Assembly (NCBI GenBank): GCA_964544695.1
Contig: CAZJDB010000072.1
Coordinates: 1 to 13,681 of the forward strand
DNA: 13,681 nt
Origin: Dinghuibacter sp964544695
Lineage (GTDB): Bacteria; Bacteroidota; Bacteroidia; Chitinophagales; Chitinophagaceae
Reading direction: 5' to 3'
Shown here: piece after piece, positions 7,331 through 12,912 of the stretch
Layout of the letters: every line of letters starts with the position of its first letter
Numbering within the stretch: position 1 is the stretch's first letter
Position numbers and translations under genes: made by a program
Notes under the pieces: generated by a model
Database searches by the model: none
What the model was told of the DNA's origin: nothing
What the model saw: only the letters and a program-made list of their open reading frames with translations

Positions 7331-7990
7331 ATGGCACTCGATAAGTTTGGCATCGCCAGACGCATTGCACAGGAATTGAAGGACGGAATGTATGTGAACC
7401 TGGGCATAGGTATACCTACCCTGGTCGCCAATTTCATACCGGGGGGCATGACGATTTTCCTGCAGTCGGAAAATGGTCTCCTGGGGATGGGGCCCTATCC
7501 CACGGAAGCTGAAATAGATCCGGACCTGATCAATGCGGGAAAGGAAACAGTTACCGTACTTCCCGGTGGAGCCTTTTTCGACAGCGTGGAAAGTTTTGGA
7601 ATGATCCGGGCCGGGAAGATCGACCTGACGGTCCTGGGCGCTATGGAAGTTTCGGAAACGGGAGATATCGCGAACTGGAAAATTCCCGGGAAAATGGTCA
7701 AGGGTATGGGGGGCGCCATGGACCTGGTCGCTTCCGCCCGGAATATCATCGTGGCAATGATGCATACGAGTCCTGGTGGGGATTCCAAACTACTTCCCGC
7801 CTGCACACTCCCCCTGACGGGGATCGCCTGCGTCAAAAAGGTGGTCACTGAACTGGGGGTGCTGGATATCCTGCCCGAAGGCGGATTCCGGCTCCTGGAG
7901 CTGGCTCCCGGGGTCAGCGTGGAAGAAATCCGGCAAAAAACGAAGGGAAAGCTGGTAGTAACTGGAGAGGTGCCGGAGATGACATTGTAG
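7331..7990 (+). CDS. scoB: Succinyl-CoA:3-ketoacid CoA-transferase, subunit B
   Basis: A 219-residue family I CoA-transferase beta subunit. Key motifs are NLGIGIPTLVANF at residues 23-35, the catalytic-glutamate motif QSENGLLGMGP (Glu47 as the CoA-carrying nucleophile), GGAFFDSVESFGMIR, LGAMEVSETGDIANW, GMGGAMDL and TLPLTGIACVKKVVTELGVL. Length and motif order are normal for subunit B. It closes the rightward operon and partners with scoA. The next gene is convergent, with 28 bases between the two stop codons, and I see no clear hairpin terminator in that gap. Confidence 0.93.
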   Translation: MALDKFGIARRIAQELKDGMYVNLGIGIPTLVANFIPGGMTIFLQSENGLLGMGPYPTEAEIDPDLINAGKETVTVLPGGAFFDSVESFGMIRAGKIDLTVLGAMEVSETGDIANWKIPGKMVKGMGGAMDLVASARNIIVAMMHTSPGGDSKLLPACTLPLTGIACVKKVVTELGVLDILPEGGFRLLELAPGVSVEEIRQKTKGKLVVTGEVPEMTL

Positions 7991-8018
7991 TCGCGGGGCG
8001 GCACGCCAGAGGGGCGCT

Positions 8019-8669
8019 TTAATCGATGAGGGCGTTTTTCATCGCGAAGAATACCAACCCTACCGAATTTTTGACCCCGAAGCGGTCCATCAGGCGGTCC
8101 TTGATGGCCTCCACGGTGCGGGGGCTGATGTTCATTTCTTTAGCGATCTCCTGAGCAGTGAGCTCCATACATAACAGCTTGATCACCTGCTTCTCCTTGT
8201 CATTCAGGACGATCTCGGTATTCAATGAGGGAGTGAACTTGACCCGGTAGTGGGATTTCTGGAGCAGTATACGGTTTACGTAGTTGTTCAGGTAGTAGCC
8301 TTTACTTTTTACCTCGATGATGGCCCTTTTGATTTCGGCAGGGTCCGCGCTTTTAAGCAGATAGCCATTCGCCCCGTTCTCCATCAGGTGGGTGACAAAC
8401 CGTTCATCCTCGTACATCGTAAGGATGATCACCCCTATATGTGGGTAGTCCTTAGCCAGGCATTTCGTGGTTTCAATTCCGTCCTTAACGGGCATCCGAA
8501 GGTCCAACAACACCACATCGGTATCCGTAGTCGAAATTCCCTTGAGCAGCTCCTCACCGTTACTCGCCTCTAGTACAAACTGAATGTTGGCATAGTGGCG
8601 AAGAGACAGAATCACCCCTTTTCGGAATATCTGATGGTCGTCCGCTATAGCCACCCTAATATTGGCCAT
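8019..8669 (-). CDS. NarL/LuxR-family response regulator
   Basis: A 216-residue response regulator with an intact receiver domain (residues 4-120): acidic pair Asp10/Asp11, phosphorylation site Asp56 (VVLLDLRMP), Thr84 in ILTMY and Lys106 in YLLKSADP. A LuxR-type helix-turn-helix follows at about 150-212 (LNDKEKQVIKLLCMELTAQE, then SPRTVEAIKDRL). It binds DNA as a phosphorylated dimer. It lies 44 bases after the histidine kinase gene on the same strand, so the two very probably form a cognate pair and one operon. The target promoters cannot be told from sequence. Confidence 0.93.
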   Translation of the reverse strand: MANIRVAIADDHQIFRKGVILSLRHYANIQFVLEASNGEELLKGISTTDTDVVLLDLRMPVKDGIETTKCLAKDYPHIGVIILTMYEDERFVTHLMENGANGYLLKSADPAEIKRAIIEVKSKGYYLNNYVNRILLQKSHYRVKFTPSLNTEIVLNDKEKQVIKLLCMELTAQEIAKEMNISPRTVEAIKDRLMDRFGVKNSVGLVFFAMKNALID

Positions 8670-8713
8670 AAATAAAGATATGTTTTCAAGGTTACTTAAG
8701 CCGATAACCCTAA

Positions 8714-9541
8714 TCAGAGGGGCGCTTCCAGGGGAAGCTCGATAGATATTTTAAAATAGGTCTGAGATGGATCCTTCTCAAAAGTAATATTTGCTTTCAA
8801 GATTTTAACCCTGCTATGGATATTTTTTAACCCCAGCCCCTCCGGGATTATCTTGTATTTCTCGTAAGTATCCTGCGTGATGCCGTAACCATCGTGGTGG
8901 ATCCGGATGAAGAACTGGTCGTTGTTCCGACCCTGGATCAAGTGGATAAAACTCGCATGGCTGTGCTTAAGGGTATTGTTGATCAACTCCTGGATGATCC
9001 TGAACAACAGCAATTCTTTTTCCGTAGACAGCCTCCTGCGGTAATCATGGAAACGGCAACTGGCATTAATGGACCCCGAACCGTTTATTTTCTGAAAGAC
9101 GTCATTTATGGCGGATTCCAGGCCGAAATTCTTCAGGGTAGAGGGCATCAGGCTGTGCGAAATGTTGCGTATGAGCTGGATGGCTTCGTCGATGATCTGC
9201 TTGGCGCTGAAAATAGCCTGAAGCTGTGTGTTCATTTCCTGGTGAACCAGGTTTTCGTTTAGGTACAGGCGGGCGGTTGCCAGCAAGGGGCCTGCGTCAT
9301 CGTGCAAATCTGCGGCTATGCGTTGCCGTTCTTCTTCCTGGGATTGTATGGATGCAGCCAACAGGAGTTTCTGCTGCTCCTCCTCCATCAACTGCATCTT
9401 CAACTGGTATTGGATGATGCGCCTTTGGTAAAATACGATAAATACGACCAGGGCGATAGCAAGCACGAACATCCCCAGGGTACCGAAGTATAGGAAATAA
9501 GGTATACTGTGGCCGTTAGAAGTTATTTGCAGCAGTGTCAT
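8714..9541 (-). CDS. Sensor histidine kinase, HisKA_3/NarX type, one membrane segment
   Basis: A 275-residue kinase. Residues 14-38 form one transmembrane helix (FLYFGTLGMFVLAIALVVFI) after a very short outside part, so there is no room for a periplasmic sensor domain. Residues 40-68 are a coiled-coil linker rich in Gln and Glu. The dimerisation/phosphotransfer box ERQRIAADLHDDAGPLLA carries phospho-acceptor His80. The HATPase_c domain shows the N box IIQELINNTLKHSHA (about 182-196), HHDGYGI (Asp217, first Gly box) and GLGLKNIHSR (second Gly box). This family phosphorylates NarL-type regulators; the partner is almost surely the regulator 44 bases downstream. The 7-TM protein gene ends 25 bases upstream and may supply the sensing part. 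Confidence 0.92.
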   Translation of the reverse strand: MTLLQITSNGHSIPYFLYFGTLGMFVLAIALVVFIVFYQRRIIQYQLKMQLMEEEQQKLLLAASIQSQEEERQRIAADLHDDAGPLLATARLYLNENLVHQEMNTQLQAIFSAKQIIDEAIQLIRNISHSLMPSTLKNFGLESAINDVFQKINGSGSINASCRFHDYRRRLSTEKELLLFRIIQELINNTLKHSHASFIHLIQGRNNDQFFIRIHHDGYGITQDTYEKYKIIPEGLGLKNIHSRVKILKANITFEKDPSQTYFKISIELPLEAPL

Positions 9542-9566
9542 TCTTTGCAGATCCAGGGGTATGCGG

Positions 9567-10142
9567 TTATCGGTTAAGGTTCAGGTGCTCGTCAAGGTTG
9601 CCGAAATCGATGCGGGAAAATTGATTGTTTTTCTTGTCGCCGCCCTTCACGACCATTGCTACACTCAGCAACAGGCTTTTCAGGAGATCGAAAGTCGTGT
9701 TGATCAAACTATATTGGACTTTGGTAGACTCGTTCTTCAGGAGGCTTTGCGCGTAATTGACGAGAAAGAAAGTTCCGCTAAAATAGATAAGTATGGCCAC
9801 AATTACCCAAAATTCGGGGATGGCGTAAAAAAAGATGTGATCGGGCTTGCTGATCTGCTCGAACAGGTAAAAGACGCTGAAAAGTATCAGGAAGAGGGTT
9901 TCGAGACTACTGCTGAGCGCATCATAGCTGTTGAAATCGGGGCCGATAATGTCGTAGATGGAAATAACCAGGTACACGACGGACATGACCAAGATGATCG
10001 TGCGAAGGACCTTACTGCGAATAAGCCTGTAGATAAAATAAGTCAGCAGGCAATACTCGACGATGGTAAACAGGTTGAAATTGAAATACCAGTCCTGGTG
10101 TTTGACCTGGTTATAATAGCTATTGATGATCTCGGTCACCAT
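9567..10142 (-). CDS. Multi-pass membrane protein, probable sensor partner (start uncertain)
   Basis: From the first ATG (10142) this is 191 residues with five clear hydrophobic helices, for example TIILVMSVVYLVISIYDII and FWVIVAILIYFSGTFFLVNY. That ATG falls in the middle of a sixth segment (LWVIFIYLCYSMVTEII). The same frame stays open up to a stop at 10289-10287 and encodes a further hydrophobic helix followed by a basic loop. The complete protein therefore probably has seven membrane segments and about 239 residues, but the extension has no ATG, GTG or TTG. I do not recognise a named family. The gene is followed by the histidine kinase after 25 bases in the same direction, suggesting it senses a signal and passes it to that kinase, which lacks its own sensor. 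Confidence 0.7.
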   Translation of the reverse strand: MVTEIINSYYNQVKHQDWYFNFNLFTIVEYCLLTYFIYRLIRSKVLRTIILVMSVVYLVISIYDIIGPDFNSYDALSSSLETLFLILFSVFYLFEQISKPDHIFFYAIPEFWVIVAILIYFSGTFFLVNYAQSLLKNESTKVQYSLINTTFDLLKSLLLSVAMVVKGGDKKNNQFSRIDFGNLDEHLNLNR

Positions 10143-10286
10143 GCTGTAACACAGGTAAATAAAAATAACCCATAGTCCTCTTCCTCTGTTTTTTTTCCGA
10201 TTGAAGAGTAAAAGGACTATGGGTACCAGGACCGCTATCCTTGCAATATATCCTAGGATAAATACGAGGCTAATAGGGCTTATATT
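10143..10286 (-). other. In-frame coding-like 5' extension of the membrane protein without a canonical start
   Basis: Read leftward from 10286, the frame of the downstream membrane protein translates as NISPISLVFILGYIARIAVL, then VPIVLLLFNRKKNRGRGLWV, then IFIYLCYS, with no stop. This is a textbook transmembrane helix, a positively charged cytoplasmic loop and the first half of a second helix, so it is almost certainly coding. There is no ATG, GTG or TTG in it. An ATG at 10290-10288 lies one base out of frame; losing one A from the AAA run just after it would give MNISPISLVFI. ATT at 10274-10272 is a possible rare start. A natural frameshift, a base error and non-canonical initiation are all open. 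Confidence 0.62.
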
Positions 10287-10290
10287 TCAT

Positions 10291-10322
10291 CAAATATAGC
10301 ACTATAGCGGCTAAAATCCCAA
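10291..10322 (-). promoter_or_regulatory. Probable promoter of the membrane protein-kinase-regulator operon
   Basis: On the leftward strand TTG (10322-10320), a 21-base spacer and TATATTTG (10298-10291) fit the Bacteroidota TTG-N(17-23)-TAnnTTTG promoter. It sits directly before the open frame of the membrane protein, so the transcript would begin at about 10285, just inside that frame. This would leave the ATG at 10290 outside the message, which makes the start-codon question sharper. Confidence 0.5.
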
Positions 10323-10351
10323 TTTTGGATAGATAAGTCCTTATTTTAGAA

Positions 10352-10753
10352 CTAACTAAACCAAGTGAGCGTCGTAGTTGTACTAGGTAGGGTGGGTTCA
10401 GGGGTTGTGCTGATTTTATCTGCCACAATACCATCCCTCATTTCGATGCGACCATTCTCATGAATCACCGTATATTGCAGAATCTCTTGACCATCAGCGT
10501 CAACTGCGGCGAAAATGAGCTGGCGAACGCCGGTCTCATTGTAGCCAGGATAAATGCTCAGTCCGGCGGCACCGGGTTGAGCCAGCAGTTGATCGAGGAT
10601 GTTACGGCCGATTACGTGACCATAGGCCTGCTCGGGATGAGCGTCGAAAAAGGATTTTACCATTTTACCTCCAGCCTCTGCGCCAATGTTTTCGCCTATG
10701 GCAGGGCTGAATGGTCGGATAGTCGTTACGGTTTCGCGTACATTCTTGTTCAT
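10352..10753 (-). CDS. Hypothetical protein of 133 residues, no named family recognised
   Basis: A small soluble protein with no signal peptide or membrane segment. The centre (residues about 33-95: KSFFDAHPEQAYGHVIGRNI, then LDQLLAQPGAAGLSIYPGYN, then VDADGQEILQYTVI) has mixed helix and strand character and looks conserved. The last 20 residues (TTPEPTLPSTTTTLTWFS) are a disordered-looking Thr/Pro-rich tail. I have an impression of similar small proteins in Chitinophagaceae but can name no family. It lies about 60 bases upstream of the sensory operon on the same strand; because a separate promoter is visible in that gap, co-regulation is only possible. The ATG at 10753 is the only good start. 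Confidence 0.68.
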   Translation of the reverse strand: MNKNVRETVTTIRPFSPAIGENIGAEAGGKMVKSFFDAHPEQAYGHVIGRNILDQLLAQPGAAGLSIYPGYNETGVRQLIFAAVDADGQEILQYTVIHENGRIEMRDGIVADKISTTPEPTLPSTTTTLTWFS

Positions 10754-10924
10754 GGGATTCAGTTTGTGGGAATGAGTAATCGTGACTCAAAAAACCCAAT
10801 AAAAACAGGACTGTACAAGGGCATACGCTCCAAAAATCGTTGTAGTACGATGCCTTAAGCAATTGACTTTTAAGTATTTAGACCCCCTATATGGGACAAA
10901 AACGAACGTAAAATAACGAACTTG

Positions 10925-10941
10925 TACGGCCCAAAGCCGTA
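10925..10941. repeat. Perfect inverted repeat TACGGC-CCAAA-GCCGTA
   Basis: Six base pairs with a 5-base loop. It is not followed by a T run on either strand, so it is not a terminator. It could be a regulator-binding site or an RNA hairpin upstream of the 133-residue protein gene. Function unknown. Confidence 0.5.
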
Positions 10942-11066
10942 AATTTACGATAGTTTTACTCCGTAAAAAAAATAGAAAAACCACGGTGTTTGGGGACGTC
11001 CTTCTACGGTAGTGGATAAAATGTGGATTAGGGGCTTAAAATTTAGCACCTCCATCAGGGGGAATG

Positions 11067-11094
11067 AAAAAAGCCAGCTAGGAAACTAGCTGGC
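11067..11094 (-). terminator. Leftward intrinsic terminator
   Basis: GCCAGCTAG (11073-11081) and CTAGCTGGC (11086-11094) form a perfect 9-bp stem around a 4-base loop. On the leftward strand the stem is followed by six T (complement of 11067-11072); on the other strand no T run follows. No protein gene ends before it on that strand, so it must close a non-coding transcript. Confidence 0.85.
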
Positions 11095-11251
11095 CTTGCT
11101 GGGGTAAGTTTGTTGGGCATGACTACCAACGTTTTCTTCCCATAGGACACGGATTAAAAACGACGGGTTACCGTTCGTTCGTGACCACGTAAACACGTGG
11201 ACTTAATGGGTTAGTTCAATGCTTGGTTTTCACAGATAATGGACAGGATAG

Positions 11252-11290
11252 TTTTCGTAGGATTTTTGGATACGTTTTTTCGTAGGATTT
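11252..11290. repeat. Two direct copies of TTTTCGTAGGATTT, 25 bases apart
   Basis: Identical 14-mers at 11252-11265 and 11277-11290 are separated by 11 bases. They fall in the 5' half of the probable small RNA, where they read AAATCCTACGAAAA twice. A DNA-binding site for a dimeric regulator or an unpaired RNA motif are both possible. Confidence 0.7.
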
Positions 11291-11328
11291 GGCGTAACTA
11301 GGTATATACTTGCGGGTACTTACTTATA

Positions 11329-11357
11329 CAAATGTAAAGGCTTTGCTAAAACGTCAA
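11329..11357 (-). promoter_or_regulatory. Promoter of the probable small RNA
   Basis: Leftward TTG (11357-11355, within TTTTG), an 18-base spacer and TACATTTG (11336-11329) match the Bacteroidota sigma-A consensus in both boxes and in spacing. Predicted transcription starts near 11323, exactly where the closing helix of the RNA begins. Confidence 0.68.
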
Positions 11358-11423
11358 AAGAGCAAAACCGCTCTATTTTCATAGTGAAGTTAATACGCCG
11401 ATGGTTCGGACAATTGCTGCGGG

Positions 11424-11463
11424 AAGGATAGGAAAAATACGGTATTCGAGGATAGGGGAAATA
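11424..11463. repeat. Imperfect direct repeats flanking a palindrome, upstream of the tandem regulator operon
   Basis: AAGGATAGGAAAAATA (11424-11439) and GAGGATAGGGGAAATA (11448-11463) match at 13 of 16 positions with 24-base spacing. Overlapping the gap is the perfect interrupted palindrome AATAC-G-GTATT (11436-11446). The array lies about 65-105 bases before the ATG at 11528, a good place for an operator, possibly for the regulators encoded just downstream. Confidence 0.5.
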
Positions 11464-11527
11464 AATAGCAATACAAGTTTAAAACGTATGAATAAGCGCT
11501 TTATTTTGCAACTCTTAAAATCATCCT

Positions 11528-12199
11528 ATGTCAGCTTCGGTTCCGGGGAATAACTTTATAAAGCTGGCCTTGGCAGATGACCATAAGATCTTCCGGGAGG
11601 GAATAAAAATGGCATTGGGTGGGAAGCCTCATTTGAAGATAATATGGGAGGCTGATGACGGCAAGGACCTGATGCACAAGATGGCGATCAAAATGCCGGA
11701 CGTCCTCCTGATGGACATACGGATGCCCGAATTGGACGGAATTAACGCTATTCAATTGATTCGCAAGGAGAACGAGGAAATCAAGATCATCGTCCTGACC
11801 ATGTACGACGATCAGCAGATGATTAGCAAAATGATGGAAAGCGGGGCCAATGCGTACCTCACAAAGACTACGGACCCCGACGAGATATATGAGGCCATCC
11901 TGACCTGTGTCAATGACGACTTTTACTTCAATGACCTTGTAAATCAAGCAGTTCTGCTTAAACTTCAGCACAAGAAGACAATCCGGCAGCACTACCCGAA
12001 ACAGATACAATTCTCTGAAAAAGAGCTACAAATACTTAAATTCCTGAGCGAGGATAAAACTACCGAGGAAATCTCTAAATTGGTATTCCTTAGCCCCCGT
12101 ACCATAGAAAGCATACGCCAGAATATGAAAGCGAAAGTCGGGGTTAAAACAATTGCAGGCCTGATAGTATATGGCATGAGGAACAAGCTCATCGAATAG
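11528..12199 (+). CDS. NarL/LuxR-family response regulator, first of a tandem pair
   Basis: A 223-residue regulator. The receiver domain (residues 11-128) keeps Asp17/Asp18, phosphorylation site Asp63 (LLMDIRMPELDG), Thr91 (VLTMY) and Lys113 (YLTKTTDP). A LuxR-type helix-turn-helix lies at about 158-220 (FSEKELQILKFLSEDKTTEE, then SPRTIESIRQNMKAKVGV). All residues needed for phosphorylation are present. No kinase gene adjoins it; the nearest is the leftward one ending at 8714. The next gene, 26 bases downstream, is a close paralogue. A weak TTATTTTG box at 11501-11508 could be its -7 element. The start at 11528 gives a ten-residue lead before the first strand, normal for the family. Confidence 0.92.
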   Translation: MSASVPGNNFIKLALADDHKIFREGIKMALGGKPHLKIIWEADDGKDLMHKMAIKMPDVLLMDIRMPELDGINAIQLIRKENEEIKIIVLTMYDDQQMISKMMESGANAYLTKTTDPDEIYEAILTCVNDDFYFNDLVNQAVLLKLQHKKTIRQHYPKQIQFSEKELQILKFLSEDKTTEEISKLVFLSPRTIESIRQNMKAKVGVKTIAGLIVYGMRNKLIE

Positions 12200-12225
12200 C
12201 AGGTCTGCCTGAATTATAAGCACAA

Positions 12226-12912
12226 ATGGATAAAAATCAGGACCATACCTCTGAAGGCCGAACGATCAAGGTAGTCATTGCAGACGACCATGTCCTCTAT
12301 AGGGCGGGCGTTAAAAATGCCTTGGCTGGAAAACCCGATGTCCGGATCATCGCGGAGGCGGATAATGGCGTCCAGCTGGTGCACCTGCTCAAATATCAAA
12401 AACCTGATGTCGTTCTACTGGACATTCAGATGCCACTGATGGACGGTATTGGCGCCATCCAGGAAATCAAACGCGATTTCCCGGATGTGAAGGTCGTCGT
12501 ATTGTCCATGCACGACGACAATTCGATGATCACCAAGATGATGGAATTGGGCGCAAACGGATACCTGACCAAAACGGCCGACCTGGAGGCCATATATGAA
12601 GCCATCCGAAACACCTTCTATAACGAATTCCATTTCAATGCCACAACCAATATGGCGTTGATCGACAACCTGCGCTCCAAGAAGCAGGCTATCCAGGAAG
12701 GCACGGCCCCGGATGCCAAACTTTCGGACAAGGAAATTACGGTCCTCCGCCTGATGTGTGAAGAGCGGAGCACCCGGGAAATCGCCGATATCGTAGAGGC
12801 CAGCCCCCGCACCATCGAGGCCATCCGGGACCGCATCAAGGCCAAGCTGAACATCAAAACTACCGCCGGACTCATTCTGTACGCGGTCAAGCACAATATC
12901 CTCGAGGGGTGA
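12226..12912 (+). CDS. NarL/LuxR-family response regulator, second of a tandem pair
   Basis: A 228-residue regulator with Asp20/Asp21, phosphorylation site Asp66 (VVLLDIQMPLMDG), Ser94 in the switch position (VLSMH) and Lys116 (YLTKTADL). The LuxR-type helix-turn-helix is at about 165-226 (LSDKEITVLRLMCEERSTRE, then ASPRTIEAIRDRIKAKLNI). It is clearly related to the gene before it over its whole length, including the shared MITKMME-type helix, so the pair arose by duplication. The gap between the two is 26 bases, consistent with one message. Its stop overlaps the GTG of the aminotransferase gene by 4 bases. No cognate kinase is visible nearby. Confidence 0.92.
   Translation: MDKNQDHTSEGRTIKVVIADDHVLYRAGVKNALAGKPDVRIIAEADNGVQLVHLLKYQKPDVVLLDIQMPLMDGIGAIQEIKRDFPDVKVVVLSMHDDNSMITKMMELGANGYLTKTADLEAIYEAIRNTFYNEFHFNATTNMALIDNLRSKKQAIQEGTAPDAKLSDKEITVLRLMCEERSTREIADIVEASPRTIEAIRDRIKAKLNIKTTAGLILYAVKHNILEG

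Larger units (their letters stand above)
11067..11323 (-). ncRNA. Probable structured small RNA, about 255 nt, family unknown
   Basis: A full leftward transcription unit with no credible protein: consensus promoter at 11329-11357, predicted start near 11323, and a strong intrinsic terminator. GTAAGT at the 5' end (11323-11318) can pair with ACTTAC near the 3' end (11109-11104), closing the molecule. Inside are three more hairpins: GTTGG/CCAAC (11112-11130), AACG-ACGG/CCGT-CGTT with one bulged base (11159-11179), and a perfect 6-bp CCACGT/ACGTGG with a 4-base loop (11185-11200). The 5' half is A-rich, unpaired-looking and holds two copies of AAATCCTACGAAAA. The closing helix plus terminator resembles 6S RNA, but I cannot match conserved 6S features; no tmRNA, RNase P or SRP RNA signature is present. 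It could instead be an attenuated leader of the 133-residue protein gene. Confidence 0.6.
10754..11527. other. 774-base intergenic region without a protein gene
   Basis: Short open frames here lack protein-like composition. What it does hold, from left to right: AACGAAC twice (10901-10907 and 10915-10921), a TACGGC/GCCGTA hairpin (10925-10941), a leftward intrinsic terminator (11067-11094), a probable structured RNA ending at that terminator with its own promoter, a weak AGAGC/GCTCT hairpin (11359-11374), and a pair of direct repeats around a palindrome (11424-11463). It is AT-rich and unusually rich in CGTA and TACG. Confidence 0.75.

Noticed and set aside
7991..8018. Bidirectional terminator between scoB and the convergent response regulator
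   Set aside because: Only a GGCG/CGCC pairing of four bases and no T run on either strand.
9561..10175. A 204-codon rightward open frame antisense to the 7-TM membrane protein
   Set aside because: The opposite strand encodes clear transmembrane helices in an operon with a kinase. The rightward product is a charged, repetitive mirror of those codons with no family features.
10787..10984. A 65-codon leftward open frame in the intergenic region
   Set aside because: AT-rich translation, overlaps another unsupported frame and a perfect hairpin, and has no promoter or conserved features.
11055..11120. A 21-codon leftward frame (MPNKLTPARPASF...) across the terminator hairpin
   Set aside because: It reads through the terminator stem and T run, so it would not be in the finished transcript.
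11067..11323. tmRNA, RNase P RNA or SRP RNA identity for the candidate RNA
   Set aside because: No tRNA-like T-arm or CCA end, no RNase P core words and no SRP tetraloop domain could be found.
11359..11374. AGAGC/GCTCT hairpin followed by ATTTTC as a rightward terminator
   Set aside because: Only five base pairs, a poor T run and no rightward gene ending before it.
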